6,698 nucleotides of DNA, from assembly GCA_029934265.1 (NCBI GenBank), contig JAOZMN010000134.1, positions 1-6,698 of the forward strand, read 5' to 3'. Below the pieces are notes generated by a model. It worked only from the letters and a program-made list of their open reading frames with translations, searched no databases and was not told where the DNA came from. A program made the translations under genes and the position numbers. Each line of letters opens with the position of its first letter. The stretch's first letter is position 1. This DNA comes from Bacteroidales bacterium. Lineage in GTDB: Bacteria > Bacteroidota > Bacteroidia > Bacteroidales > JAADGE01. Below are positions 1 to 5,854 of the stretch, one piece after another.

Positions 1-34
1 AGCAAGATATTGTAACATGCTCAATACTTGTTAA

Positions 35-148
35 TTACAAGCGGACACTAATGGTAATATATATATACTTCAAAAGGATTATAAAAAAGGATTTTCTTAT
101 TATATAAAATCGAAAAAAATACTGGAAGATGTTGAAAATAAAAGACTT
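35..148 (+). pseudogene. TPR-coding stretch upstream of the regulator's first usable start (interrupted 5' part)
   Basis: This stretch is open in the same frame as the regulator at 149-922, and its translation looks like real protein. From about position 53 it reads GNIYILQKDYKKGFSYYIKSK, a good match to a tetratricopeptide repeat helix pair, and it leads straight into the next repeat-like unit after 149. The frame is closed by TAA at 32-34, and there is no ATG in frame between that stop and 161. Either the ancestral gene was broken here by a nonsense or frameshift change, or the stop is a sequencing or assembly error, or a rearrangement replaced the upstream part. Frame 3 stays open across 3-101 but shows no recognisable TPR pattern, so a single simple frameshift is possible but not shown. 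Confidence 0.5.
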
Positions 149-922
149 TTGAAAGAAGTAATGCTACATATTTCAGAATATTATGTTTTGGTTAATGATT
201 TTGAAAAAGCATATGAAAATCACATGAAATTTTACGAAATAGAAAAAGAACTTATTAATGATAATAATCTTTTACAAATTTCTAAAATTATGGGAGAGAA
301 TGAATTTAAAGAGGTTAAGAAGGAAATTGAAGTAAAAAACAGAATAAAAGATATTGAAATAAGAGAGGCAAAAAATAAACTTTATATATTCATTACCACG
401 ACATTCGCAATATTTATACTTGTTATTGTTTTAGTAATATTTTTTATTAAAAAGCAAAAAGCATACAAAAAACTGCTCGAAAAACAATTAGAAATAGAAG
501 ATGCCGAAGATAAAATAGAAAGCGTCTTGAAACCCAATATAAATATGGACGATAATTCTAAATTGATTATCAAAAGAATGATATATTTGTTGGAGAAAAA
601 AGAAGTTTTTGTAAATCCTGATTTTAACAGAACAATTTTTGCAGGAATGCTTGGCATCTCTATTTTTAAATTATCCTATATTATTAAAGAAAATTGGGGA
701 ATGAATTATGCCGGTTTTGTTAATAAATATAGGATAAGGAAGGCATTGACATATTTAGAAAATCCTGAAACAGCAAAGTTTTCATTAAACACAATCGCAG
801 AAAGTGTGGGATTTAAAAACGGAAGTAACTTAACAATCGCATTTAAAAATCATACAGGAGTATCACCTTCGTATTACAGAAAAAATATGACAAAAATAAA
901 AATGCTTAATAAGAAAAAATAA
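149..922 (+). CDS. Membrane-anchored AraC-family transcriptional regulator with TPR-like N-terminus (probably 5'-truncated)
   Basis: Residue numbers count from the TTG at 149; the first ATG is at 161. Residues 10-36 (DFEKAYENHMKFYEIEKEL region) resemble a TPR unit. Residues 47-77 are charged and probably helical or coiled-coil. Residues 78-100 form one strong membrane segment followed by KKQK, which places the C-terminus in the cytoplasm. Residues 101-126 are again charged and helical. Residues 156-245 are an AraC/XylS-type double helix-turn-helix; the second half shows the family signature IAESVGF...AFKNHTGVSPSYYRK (216-244). Proteins with periplasmic TPRs, one membrane span and a cytoplasmic AraC domain are common in Bacteroidota and are thought to sense through the TPR part; the ligand here is unknown. 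Most of the expected sensor is missing from this frame (TAA at 32-34), so this may be a broken gene, a short isoform or an artefact. It ends 21 nt before the GT2 gene and could regulate the glycan locus, which is inference. Confidence 0.75.
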   Translation: MKEVMLHISEYYVLVNDFEKAYENHMKFYEIEKELINDNNLLQISKIMGENEFKEVKKEIEVKNRIKDIEIREAKNKLYIFITTTFAIFILVIVLVIFFIKKQKAYKKLLEKQLEIEDAEDKIESVLKPNINMDDNSKLIIKRMIYLLEKKEVFVNPDFNRTIFAGMLGISIFKLSYIIKENWGMNYAGFVNKYRIRKALTYLENPETAKFSLNTIAESVGFKNGSNLTIAFKNHTGVSPSYYRKNMTKIKMLNKKK

Positions 923-943
923 AAATTCAATTTTTCGATATTT

Positions 944-1882
944 ATGATAAAATATTCATTTGTCGTACCCGCCTACAACGAACAGGAAAATATTTCTCTT
1001 CTTTATGAAAAGGTACGGCAATTAATTAATAAATTTAATGATACTTACGAACTTATCTTTATAAACGACGGCAGTAAAGACCAAACTCTCAAAAAACTGA
1101 AAGAACTTGCCGTAAAAGATAAAAACGTAAAATATATTGACCTGAGTCGAAATTTTGGACATCAATCCGCACTTTCGGCCGGCTTGCAATATGCAACAGG
1201 GCAGGCAGTTATTTCAATGGATTGCGATTTACAAGACCCTCCGGAAGTCATAGAAGAAATGATACAAAAATGGGAATCCGGATATAAAATAGTATATGCA
1301 CGCCGTAAAAATTTCCGCAAAGATAATTTACTCAAAAAAGCCGGCTCAAAAATATATTATAAATTTCTCGGCAGATTTTCTTCCATAGATATACCAAGAA
1401 ACGTTGGTGATTTCCGACTTGTAGATAAAACTGTACTTCGTGAAATTAACAAAATGCCCGAACATTCCAGATATTTGCGAGGGATGGTGGCTTGGACAGG
1501 TTTCAAGCACGCTTTTGTCGATTATTATCGACCGGACAGAGTTGAAGGAGAGTCCGGTTACACTTTTGTCAAACTTGCCGGACTTGGAATGGACGGTGTT
1601 TTTAATTTTTCTTCAATACCTTTAAAAATAGGCTTTTATCTCGGATTAATAAGTATAATTTCCGGTTTTGGACTTCTAACATATCAAATTTTCGATTTTG
1701 TAATAAACGATGCTTATTATCATCTGTATAAGTGGCTTGTGGTTGTAATGTTTATATTTTTTGGTTTTATGTTTATGCTTATGTGGATTATCGGTGAATA
1801 TATCGGCAAAATTTATGACGATGTAAGAAACAGACCGGTTTATATTATAAATGAAACAGAAAATTTTGAACAGCAAAAATGA
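944..1882 (+). CDS. GT2 polyprenyl-phosphate glycosyltransferase (GtrB/DPM1-like)
   Basis: This 312-residue protein has the full length and layout of bacterial polyprenyl-phosphate glycosyltransferases, which move a sugar from a nucleotide donor to undecaprenyl phosphate on the cytoplasmic face. The N-terminal GT-A domain starts with FVVPAYNEQENI (6-17) and has FINDGSKDQT (39-48) for nucleotide binding. The metal-binding DxD-type motif is MDCDLQDPPE (92-101; D93, D95, D98). GDFRLVD (155-161) and the GESGYTF segment (202-208, usually GxSKY in relatives) are also typical. Two membrane segments follow, at about 227-249 and 264-286, and the protein ends in a short polar tail. The sugar cannot be read from sequence. 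The ATG at 944 begins directly at the conserved first strand, and no Shine-Dalgarno is seen. It overlaps the next gene by ATGA, suggesting translational coupling. Its product is a plausible donor for the GT-C enzyme at 3139. Confidence 0.93.
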   Translation: MIKYSFVVPAYNEQENISLLYEKVRQLINKFNDTYELIFINDGSKDQTLKKLKELAVKDKNVKYIDLSRNFGHQSALSAGLQYATGQAVISMDCDLQDPPEVIEEMIQKWESGYKIVYARRKNFRKDNLLKKAGSKIYYKFLGRFSSIDIPRNVGDFRLVDKTVLREINKMPEHSRYLRGMVAWTGFKHAFVDYYRPDRVEGESGYTFVKLAGLGMDGVFNFSSIPLKIGFYLGLISIISGFGLLTYQIFDFVINDAYYHLYKWLVVVMFIFFGFMFMLMWIIGEYIGKIYDDVRNRPVYIINETENFEQQK

Positions 1883-3042
1883 AAACTTTAAGTAACAAAA
1901 AAATACGAATATTAATTTTGAACTACGAATACCCCCCGCTTGGAGGCGGTGCCGGAGTTGTCTCTCGTTATCATGCAGAGGGATTGTCGAAAAAAGGATA
2001 CAAAACGACAGTACTTACAGCATGGTACAAAGGAGAGGAAGAAATATACGAAAAGGATAATTTAAAAATTATAAAATTAAAATCTAAGCGTAAATATACT
2101 TACAAATCGACACCGGACGAATGGATTTCGTGGATTTTCACGGCAAAAAAATTCTTATCCGATTATTTGCAAAAATATAAATTTGATTATTGTTTTGCAC
2201 ACTTTGCACTACCTTCCGGAGAAGTCGCAAAATTTATAAACAAAAAATTTAATATACCATTTGCGATAATTTCACACGGGCAGGATATTCCTTGGTTTTT
2301 TCCGAAGCAAATGTTTAAGTATCATCTAATTACATATTTTTGGATAAAACAAATATGTAATAGAGCCGATAAACTTATTTTGCTTACAGATGCAATGAAA
2401 AAAAATGCAGACAGGTTTATGAAAAAATCAAAACATAAAAATATTATAATTCCCAATGGTTGCCAAATTGATACTTTTGCTTCCGATTATTCAAAAAAAA
2501 ACAAAAAATTTAAAATTCTTTTTATAGGACGGCTTGTTGCTCAAAAAGACCCTTTTACATTCCTTAAAGCAATAAAATTTGCAAAGGAAACAATTAATGA
2601 TAATTTTGAAGTTAAAATTCTCGGAGCAGGACCGCTTCTTAGTAAAATGAAAAATTTTGTTCTTAAAAATAAGCTGACAGATATTATAGAATTTAAAGGT
2701 TGGGTAAATAAAGAGCAGATGCTTAAAGAATACCAAAGCTCTCATATTCAGGTGATAAGTTCAAAAGCTGAAGCTATGTCGATAGCTGCATTGGAAGCTT
2801 TGTCAACAGGGCTTTTTGTTATATCTACGCCGGTAAGCGGAAATACAGATATTATCGAAGAGAATATTAATGGAAGTTTGTTCAATTTTTTGGACGCTGA
2901 AACACTATCCGAAAAAATAACAGCATTTTACAACGAAAAATTTATGAAAAACTATACTGTTCCGCAAAGTTTTCTTGACAATTTCAGGAATAAATATAAT
3001 TGGGGCAATATTGTAGATGAACTAAGCAAAATAATTCCCTAA
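1879..3042 (+). CDS. GT4-family (GT-B fold) glycosyltransferase
   Basis: This complete 387-residue cytoplasmic protein is a normal length for GT4 retaining glycosyltransferases. The N-terminal Rossmann domain opens with IRILILNYEYPPLGGGAG (9-26), the glycine-rich loop that contacts the acceptor and donor phosphates. SHGQD (132-136) and the domain-linking IPNGCQIDTF (191-200) are typical. The C-terminal donor-binding domain has FIGRLVAQKDP (215-225; R218 and K223 at the usual diphosphate-binding sites), LGAGP (248-252) and the EX7E motif (E298 to E306, in EAMSIAALE). No signal peptide or membrane span is present. It probably adds a sugar from a nucleotide-sugar donor to a lipid-linked or surface-glycan intermediate; donor and linkage are unknown. 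The ATG lies inside the stop region of the GT2 gene (ATGA), so the two are very likely one transcript and coupled in translation. A 96-nt gap with its own promoter follows. Confidence 0.92.
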   Translation: MKTLSNKKIRILILNYEYPPLGGGAGVVSRYHAEGLSKKGYKTTVLTAWYKGEEEIYEKDNLKIIKLKSKRKYTYKSTPDEWISWIFTAKKFLSDYLQKYKFDYCFAHFALPSGEVAKFINKKFNIPFAIISHGQDIPWFFPKQMFKYHLITYFWIKQICNRADKLILLTDAMKKNADRFMKKSKHKNIIIPNGCQIDTFASDYSKKNKKFKILFIGRLVAQKDPFTFLKAIKFAKETINDNFEVKILGAGPLLSKMKNFVLKNKLTDIIEFKGWVNKEQMLKEYQSSHIQVISSKAEAMSIAALEALSTGLFVISTPVSGNTDIIEENINGSLFNFLDAETLSEKITAFYNEKFMKNYTVPQSFLDNFRNKYNWGNIVDELSKIIP

Positions 3043-3100
3043 GTTTAAGGTCTGTATGAATAGGATAGGCTTTGCCCCATTAAACAGGTCGGAAACCTTA
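3043..3100 (+). other. Intergenic stretch with weak pairing only; no clear terminator
   Basis: The first part of the gap between the GT4 and GT-C genes has no gene. TAAGGT at 3046-3051 can pair with ACCTTA at 3095-3100, but the stem is only 6 bp with a 43-nt loop, and no U-run follows. GGCTTTGCC at 3069-3075 gives only a 3-bp stem. I cannot call a Rho-independent terminator here, so read-through from the upstream genes remains possible. Confidence 0.3.
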
Positions 3101-3117
3101 TTTTGTACGGTACAAAA
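3101..3117. promoter_or_regulatory. 17-nt perfect palindrome, candidate operator
   Basis: TTTTGTACGGTACAAAA has two 8-nt arms (3101-3108 and 3110-3117) that are exact reverse complements around a single G at 3109. It covers the -33 element (TTTG, 3102-3105) and the first part of the spacer of the promoter described separately. That is where a dimeric regulator would block or assist RNA polymerase. It is followed by more A's rather than T's on the plus strand, so it does not look like a terminator. Which protein binds it, if any, is unknown. In AT-rich DNA an 8-bp-arm palindrome can arise by chance; the placement is what makes it notable. Confidence 0.45.
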
Positions 3118-3132
3118 AAAACTTTACTTTTG
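3102..3132 (+). promoter_or_regulatory. Bacteroidota-type sigma-A promoter for the GT-C gene
   Basis: TTTG at 3102-3105 and TACTTTTG at 3125-3132 match the Bacteroidota -33 (TTTG) and -7 (TAnnTTTG) consensus exactly, with a 19-nt spacer as expected. The -7 box ends only 6 nt before the ATG at 3139, so transcription would begin almost at the start codon and the mRNA would be leaderless or nearly so. This implies that the GT-C gene can be transcribed independently of the GT2-GT4 pair. Confidence 0.6.
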
Positions 3133-3138
3133 CCTTAA

Positions 3139-5724
3139 ATGAAACGAACAAGAAAACCCGACATACCACAGAAAAATAAGAGTAATCTTAAAAAAAGCAA
3201 CTCAAAAAAAACGGTTTCAGGAAGTCCCGAAAGAAATTTAAAAAAAAATATCATCGGCTTTGCTGTAGCGTTCTCTGTCCTTATAGGGAATTTTTTATTT
3301 ATGTTTCCCGACCAAGCAACTTCTATTCAATTATCTTTGAATAAAAATTTATTTATTTTTATCAATATAATTTTATCCGGAATTATTTTTTTGGGAATAT
3401 ATAAATCCGAAAAAGCATATACTGAAAACATCATAAAATATACCTTTTTATTATTATTGATATTTAGTATTTCGATAAGTTTTATATATCCCAAAGAATA
3501 TTCCGATAATTTTATAAGATTATATTTTAAATTACTTACTTTCCAATCATTTTTTACCATTCCTGCTATTGCACTCGGAATAATATCCCTTTGGAAAAAT
3601 AAAAGTAAATTGCAAGAAATCATAAACAAATTATTTGGCGAAAAAGAAAAATCGGACAAAATTCAAAGCCTTAAAAATAAGCTAATAACACCGATAGCAA
3701 ATTTATTTTCCAAGAAAGAAATTTTATACACAATCGGATTTTTTGCAATAATCGGACTTTCAATTTTTACACTTTTCTACAAATTGGATTATTTCGACCT
3801 GTATTCGGACGAAGCACAGGTAACTATGGGAGCAGCAAGTTATTATCATTCCGGAGAGTATAAATACTGGGATTTTGCAAAAGAAAAAATAATAAATCAA
3901 AAATACGAAAGAGCAAGACCACATTTGTTTTTGGTTGCTCTTTCGTATGATATTTTCGGTATATCGACTTGGTCGTCAAGATTTCCATCGGCTTTGTTCG
4001 GAGTTTTGCTGATAATTTTCAGCTTTTTTATTGCAAGATATTTCATTAAAGATAAATTGGCGGTTTTGCTTATAATTTTTTCGTTTGCATTTTATTTTGA
4101 ATTTTTGTTATTGCAACGCTGGACAAGAATGTATGCAATTTTATTCCCCTCTTATCTGCTTGCAACATATTTCGGATATAAATTCCTTGTAGAAAAAAAC
4201 ACGATTTTAAAATTTCCTTTTTTGAAAAATAAAATTTTTTCCGAATATTTGAATTTTAATTATATTTTCTTACCACTATTACTTCTTTTGCTGTATATAA
4301 ACCTTGAATTACACCCAAATTCAACTTATTTGATGCCGGTTTTATTGCTGTTTAGTATTTTTGTAATAATTTTCAGTAAAGAAAGAAAATATATTGTTGT
4401 ATCCGTTTTAGGGATTTTGCTTGTTATATATCAAATACTTTTCCCTTATAAAGTAGGATTTAATTGGTTCACTTTTTTTGAAGTTGACAACTCTAAATTT
4501 TATAATAAATTTCTTTTCGGATATCCTTTTTCACTAAATACAAATATAATATTAGTTTCGATAGCAACAGCATCATTTTTTTTCATTAAAAATAATTTCT
4601 TTCGCAAAAAATATTTAATTCTTTTACTTACCGGACTGTTAGCGTGGATACTTTTTTCTTTTGTTATAAAATATTCAGTTTCATTCAGATACATTTCTCA
4701 TCTTACACCTTTAATAATTTTTCTAATAATCGGCTCGTATATTCTTATTTCTAAAACGCTTTATAATAAAATAATACAAACAATTTTGAGTTTATTGCTT
4801 GTCGTTTTTGTGTTGTTGCATTTTAATTCTCGTTACGATGATTTATATGTTAAAAATTTTGCGGCACCGGCAAAAACAAGAGTAGCTTACAAAACGATGA
4901 TAGATAATTACAAAAAAGGAGAAATTATATATCGGCACTGGGGACCTTTGTTTTATTATAAAGGAATTGACACTTCTGCAATATTTTTTGATATTTCACA
5001 CAAAAAATTAAAAACTGTATTCAGTACGATAAACAATCATAAAGCCGGTTGGTTAGTTTGGAGTTCGCACAACCAATATGCTATGGATTCAGCAGTTGTT
5101 TCGTATGCCAACACTTATTTTAAAAAATATCACGGTTATGGAGTCGATAAAACAAATGTGGAACTTTTTTATTATACGGACAGTATGCTTGTCGATACGA
5201 ATAATTTGAAAAAGGATATGACATTTCCGAATGCAAATATGAATTTACATAACTCGTATTCAATTTCTTTTTGGTTACAAATAAATAAGCAAAATTTAAA
5301 TCCGCCGTTTTTGTTCCGAAAAAACGACAGGGATATTTTTACGATTGTGCCGGACACTGTAAACAACACTTTACTTTGTAGTTATGATGAAAAAAACATT
5401 TGCACCACTTCACAAGTTGTTGATAATAATTGGCATCATATTGTTTGGTATCAGGAAGGTGGTAAAAAAGGCGACAGGTACGGATTTTTCATTGACGGTA
5501 AAAAAAGCAATTCCAAAGAGTTGCAAACGGAAATATCGGGTTTAGTAAAATTTTATTTCAATAAGCAATTCAGAGGCGGCATAGACGACATCAGGATTTA
5601 TGATTTTGTTCTGAATATCGGACAAATAAATACAATAATGAAAGTAAAAGGAGTAAAAAAAACAGAGGAACTTTTTGTCGGCAAAAAGAAGTTTAAAACT
5701 CTTTTTCATTGGCAAAAACAATAA
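3139..5724 (+). CDS. GT-C (GT39/ArnT-like) membrane glycosyltransferase with C-terminal LamG-like domain
   Basis: This 861-residue protein begins with a basic polar cytoplasmic tail (1-35). About four hydrophobic spans lie between 36 and 152, then a charged stretch (153-192), then the conserved GT-C core from about 195. After the core's first span, YSDEAQ (222-227; D224, E225) is the usual acidic catalytic motif in the first periplasmic loop. RARPHLFLVALSY...GISTWSSRFPSALFG (258-288) and QRWTRMY (326-332) also fit GT39/ArnT-type enzymes, which use polyprenyl-phosphate sugars. Further spans run to about 562. The soluble C-terminus is probably periplasmic. Residues 563-690 are a linker-like domain. 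Residues 695-835 form a LamG_3-type jellyroll, with YSISFWLQI (707-715), NWHHIVWY (764-771), YGFFIDGKK (781-789) and FRGGIDDIRIYDFVL (811-825). Two cysteines (747, 755) may pair. The LamG part may bind the glycan or protein acceptor (inference). It probably uses a lipid-linked sugar of the kind made by the GT2 enzyme at 944. The start is supported by the promoter just upstream; the next in-frame Met is residue 55, inside the first membrane region. Confidence 0.88.
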   Translation: MKRTRKPDIPQKNKSNLKKSNSKKTVSGSPERNLKKNIIGFAVAFSVLIGNFLFMFPDQATSIQLSLNKNLFIFINIILSGIIFLGIYKSEKAYTENIIKYTFLLLLIFSISISFIYPKEYSDNFIRLYFKLLTFQSFFTIPAIALGIISLWKNKSKLQEIINKLFGEKEKSDKIQSLKNKLITPIANLFSKKEILYTIGFFAIIGLSIFTLFYKLDYFDLYSDEAQVTMGAASYYHSGEYKYWDFAKEKIINQKYERARPHLFLVALSYDIFGISTWSSRFPSALFGVLLIIFSFFIARYFIKDKLAVLLIIFSFAFYFEFLLLQRWTRMYAILFPSYLLATYFGYKFLVEKNTILKFPFLKNKIFSEYLNFNYIFLPLLLLLLYINLELHPNSTYLMPVLLLFSIFVIIFSKERKYIVVSVLGILLVIYQILFPYKVGFNWFTFFEVDNSKFYNKFLFGYPFSLNTNIILVSIATASFFFIKNNFFRKKYLILLLTGLLAWILFSFVIKYSVSFRYISHLTPLIIFLIIGSYILISKTLYNKIIQTILSLLLVVFVLLHFNSRYDDLYVKNFAAPAKTRVAYKTMIDNYKKGEIIYRHWGPLFYYKGIDTSAIFFDISHKKLKTVFSTINNHKAGWLVWSSHNQYAMDSAVVSYANTYFKKYHGYGVDKTNVELFYYTDSMLVDTNNLKKDMTFPNANMNLHNSYSISFWLQINKQNLNPPFLFRKNDRDIFTIVPDTVNNTLLCSYDEKNICTTSQVVDNNWHHIVWYQEGGKKGDRYGFFIDGKKSNSKELQTEISGLVKFYFNKQFRGGIDDIRIYDFVLNIGQINTIMKVKGVKKTEELFVGKKKFKTLFHWQKQ
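3903..3948. repeat. 14-bp perfect inverted repeat inside the GT-C gene
   Basis: ATACGAAAGAGCAA at 3903-3916 is exactly complementary to TTGCTCTTTCGTAT at 3935-3948, separated by 18 nt. CC (3919-3920) and GG (3933-3934) can add two more pairs inside a 2-nt bulge. In RNA this would be a strong hairpin about 765 nt into the gene. It falls in the codons for the conserved YERARPHLFLVALSYD segment, so the coding frame is intact through it. No U-run follows, so it is not a standard terminator. Function unknown. Confidence 0.6.
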
Positions 5725-5740
5725 AGAGTTCGATATAAAA

Positions 5741-5822
5741 AGACCCTTAGGGTTTGATTTAACAAAACTCAACAAATATAAATATTTGATTTACAGCCTT
5801 TTAGTTAAAATCCTAAGGGTCT
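5741..5822. repeat. Nested inverted repeat between GT-C and second GT4 gene (REP-like or terminator)
   Basis: AGACCCTTAGG at 5741-5751 pairs perfectly with CCTAAGGGTCT at 5812-5822. Inside this, TTTAAC (5758-5763) pairs with GTTAAA (5804-5809), and the centre carries CAAATAT-AA-ATATTTG (5773-5788). Each outer arm is itself nearly palindromic (ACCCTTAGGGT at 5743-5753; ATCCTAAGGGT at 5810-5820), as in REP-type units. Downstream on the plus strand there is no T-run. On the minus strand the outer arm is followed by TTTTT, but no minus-strand gene is visible. It lies 16 nt after the GT-C stop and 32 nt before the next ATG, so a transcription-end or mRNA 3'-protecting role is plausible. No target-site duplication or transposase is seen. 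Confidence 0.6.
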
Positions 5823-5854
5823 GCTGATAGAAAATTTCACAAATTAAAGTTTAA

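Noticed and set aside
57..93. AT run and the direct repeat AAAAGGATT (72-80 and 85-93)
   Set aside because: Both fall in TPR-like coding and are explained by Lys/Tyr/Ile codons in AT-rich DNA; only two copies.
382..657. Minus-strand open frame opposite the regulator
   Set aside because: It is antisense to a gene with clear domain motifs and has low-complexity Ser/Ile/Phe composition typical of the complement of AT-rich coding DNA.
923..943. Possible terminator or promoter between the regulator and GT2 gene
   Set aside because: The 21 nt contain no hairpin and no TAnnTTTG box.
1440..1625. Plus-strand alternative frame inside the GT2 gene
   Set aside because: It is fully contained in a conserved glycosyltransferase frame and has no similarity pattern of its own.
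3327..3659. Minus-strand open frame of 110 codons within the GT-C gene
   Set aside because: It is the complement of A/T-rich membrane-span codons; no family pattern, no promoter and no independent start support.
3857..3868. Short palindrome AGTATAAATACT in the GT-C gene
   Set aside because: Only 5-bp arms in an AT-rich context; expected by chance.
5542..5775. Minus-strand open frame reaching from the inverted repeat into the LamG coding region
   Set aside because: It overlaps the well-supported LamG motifs on the other strand and has no recognisable domain.
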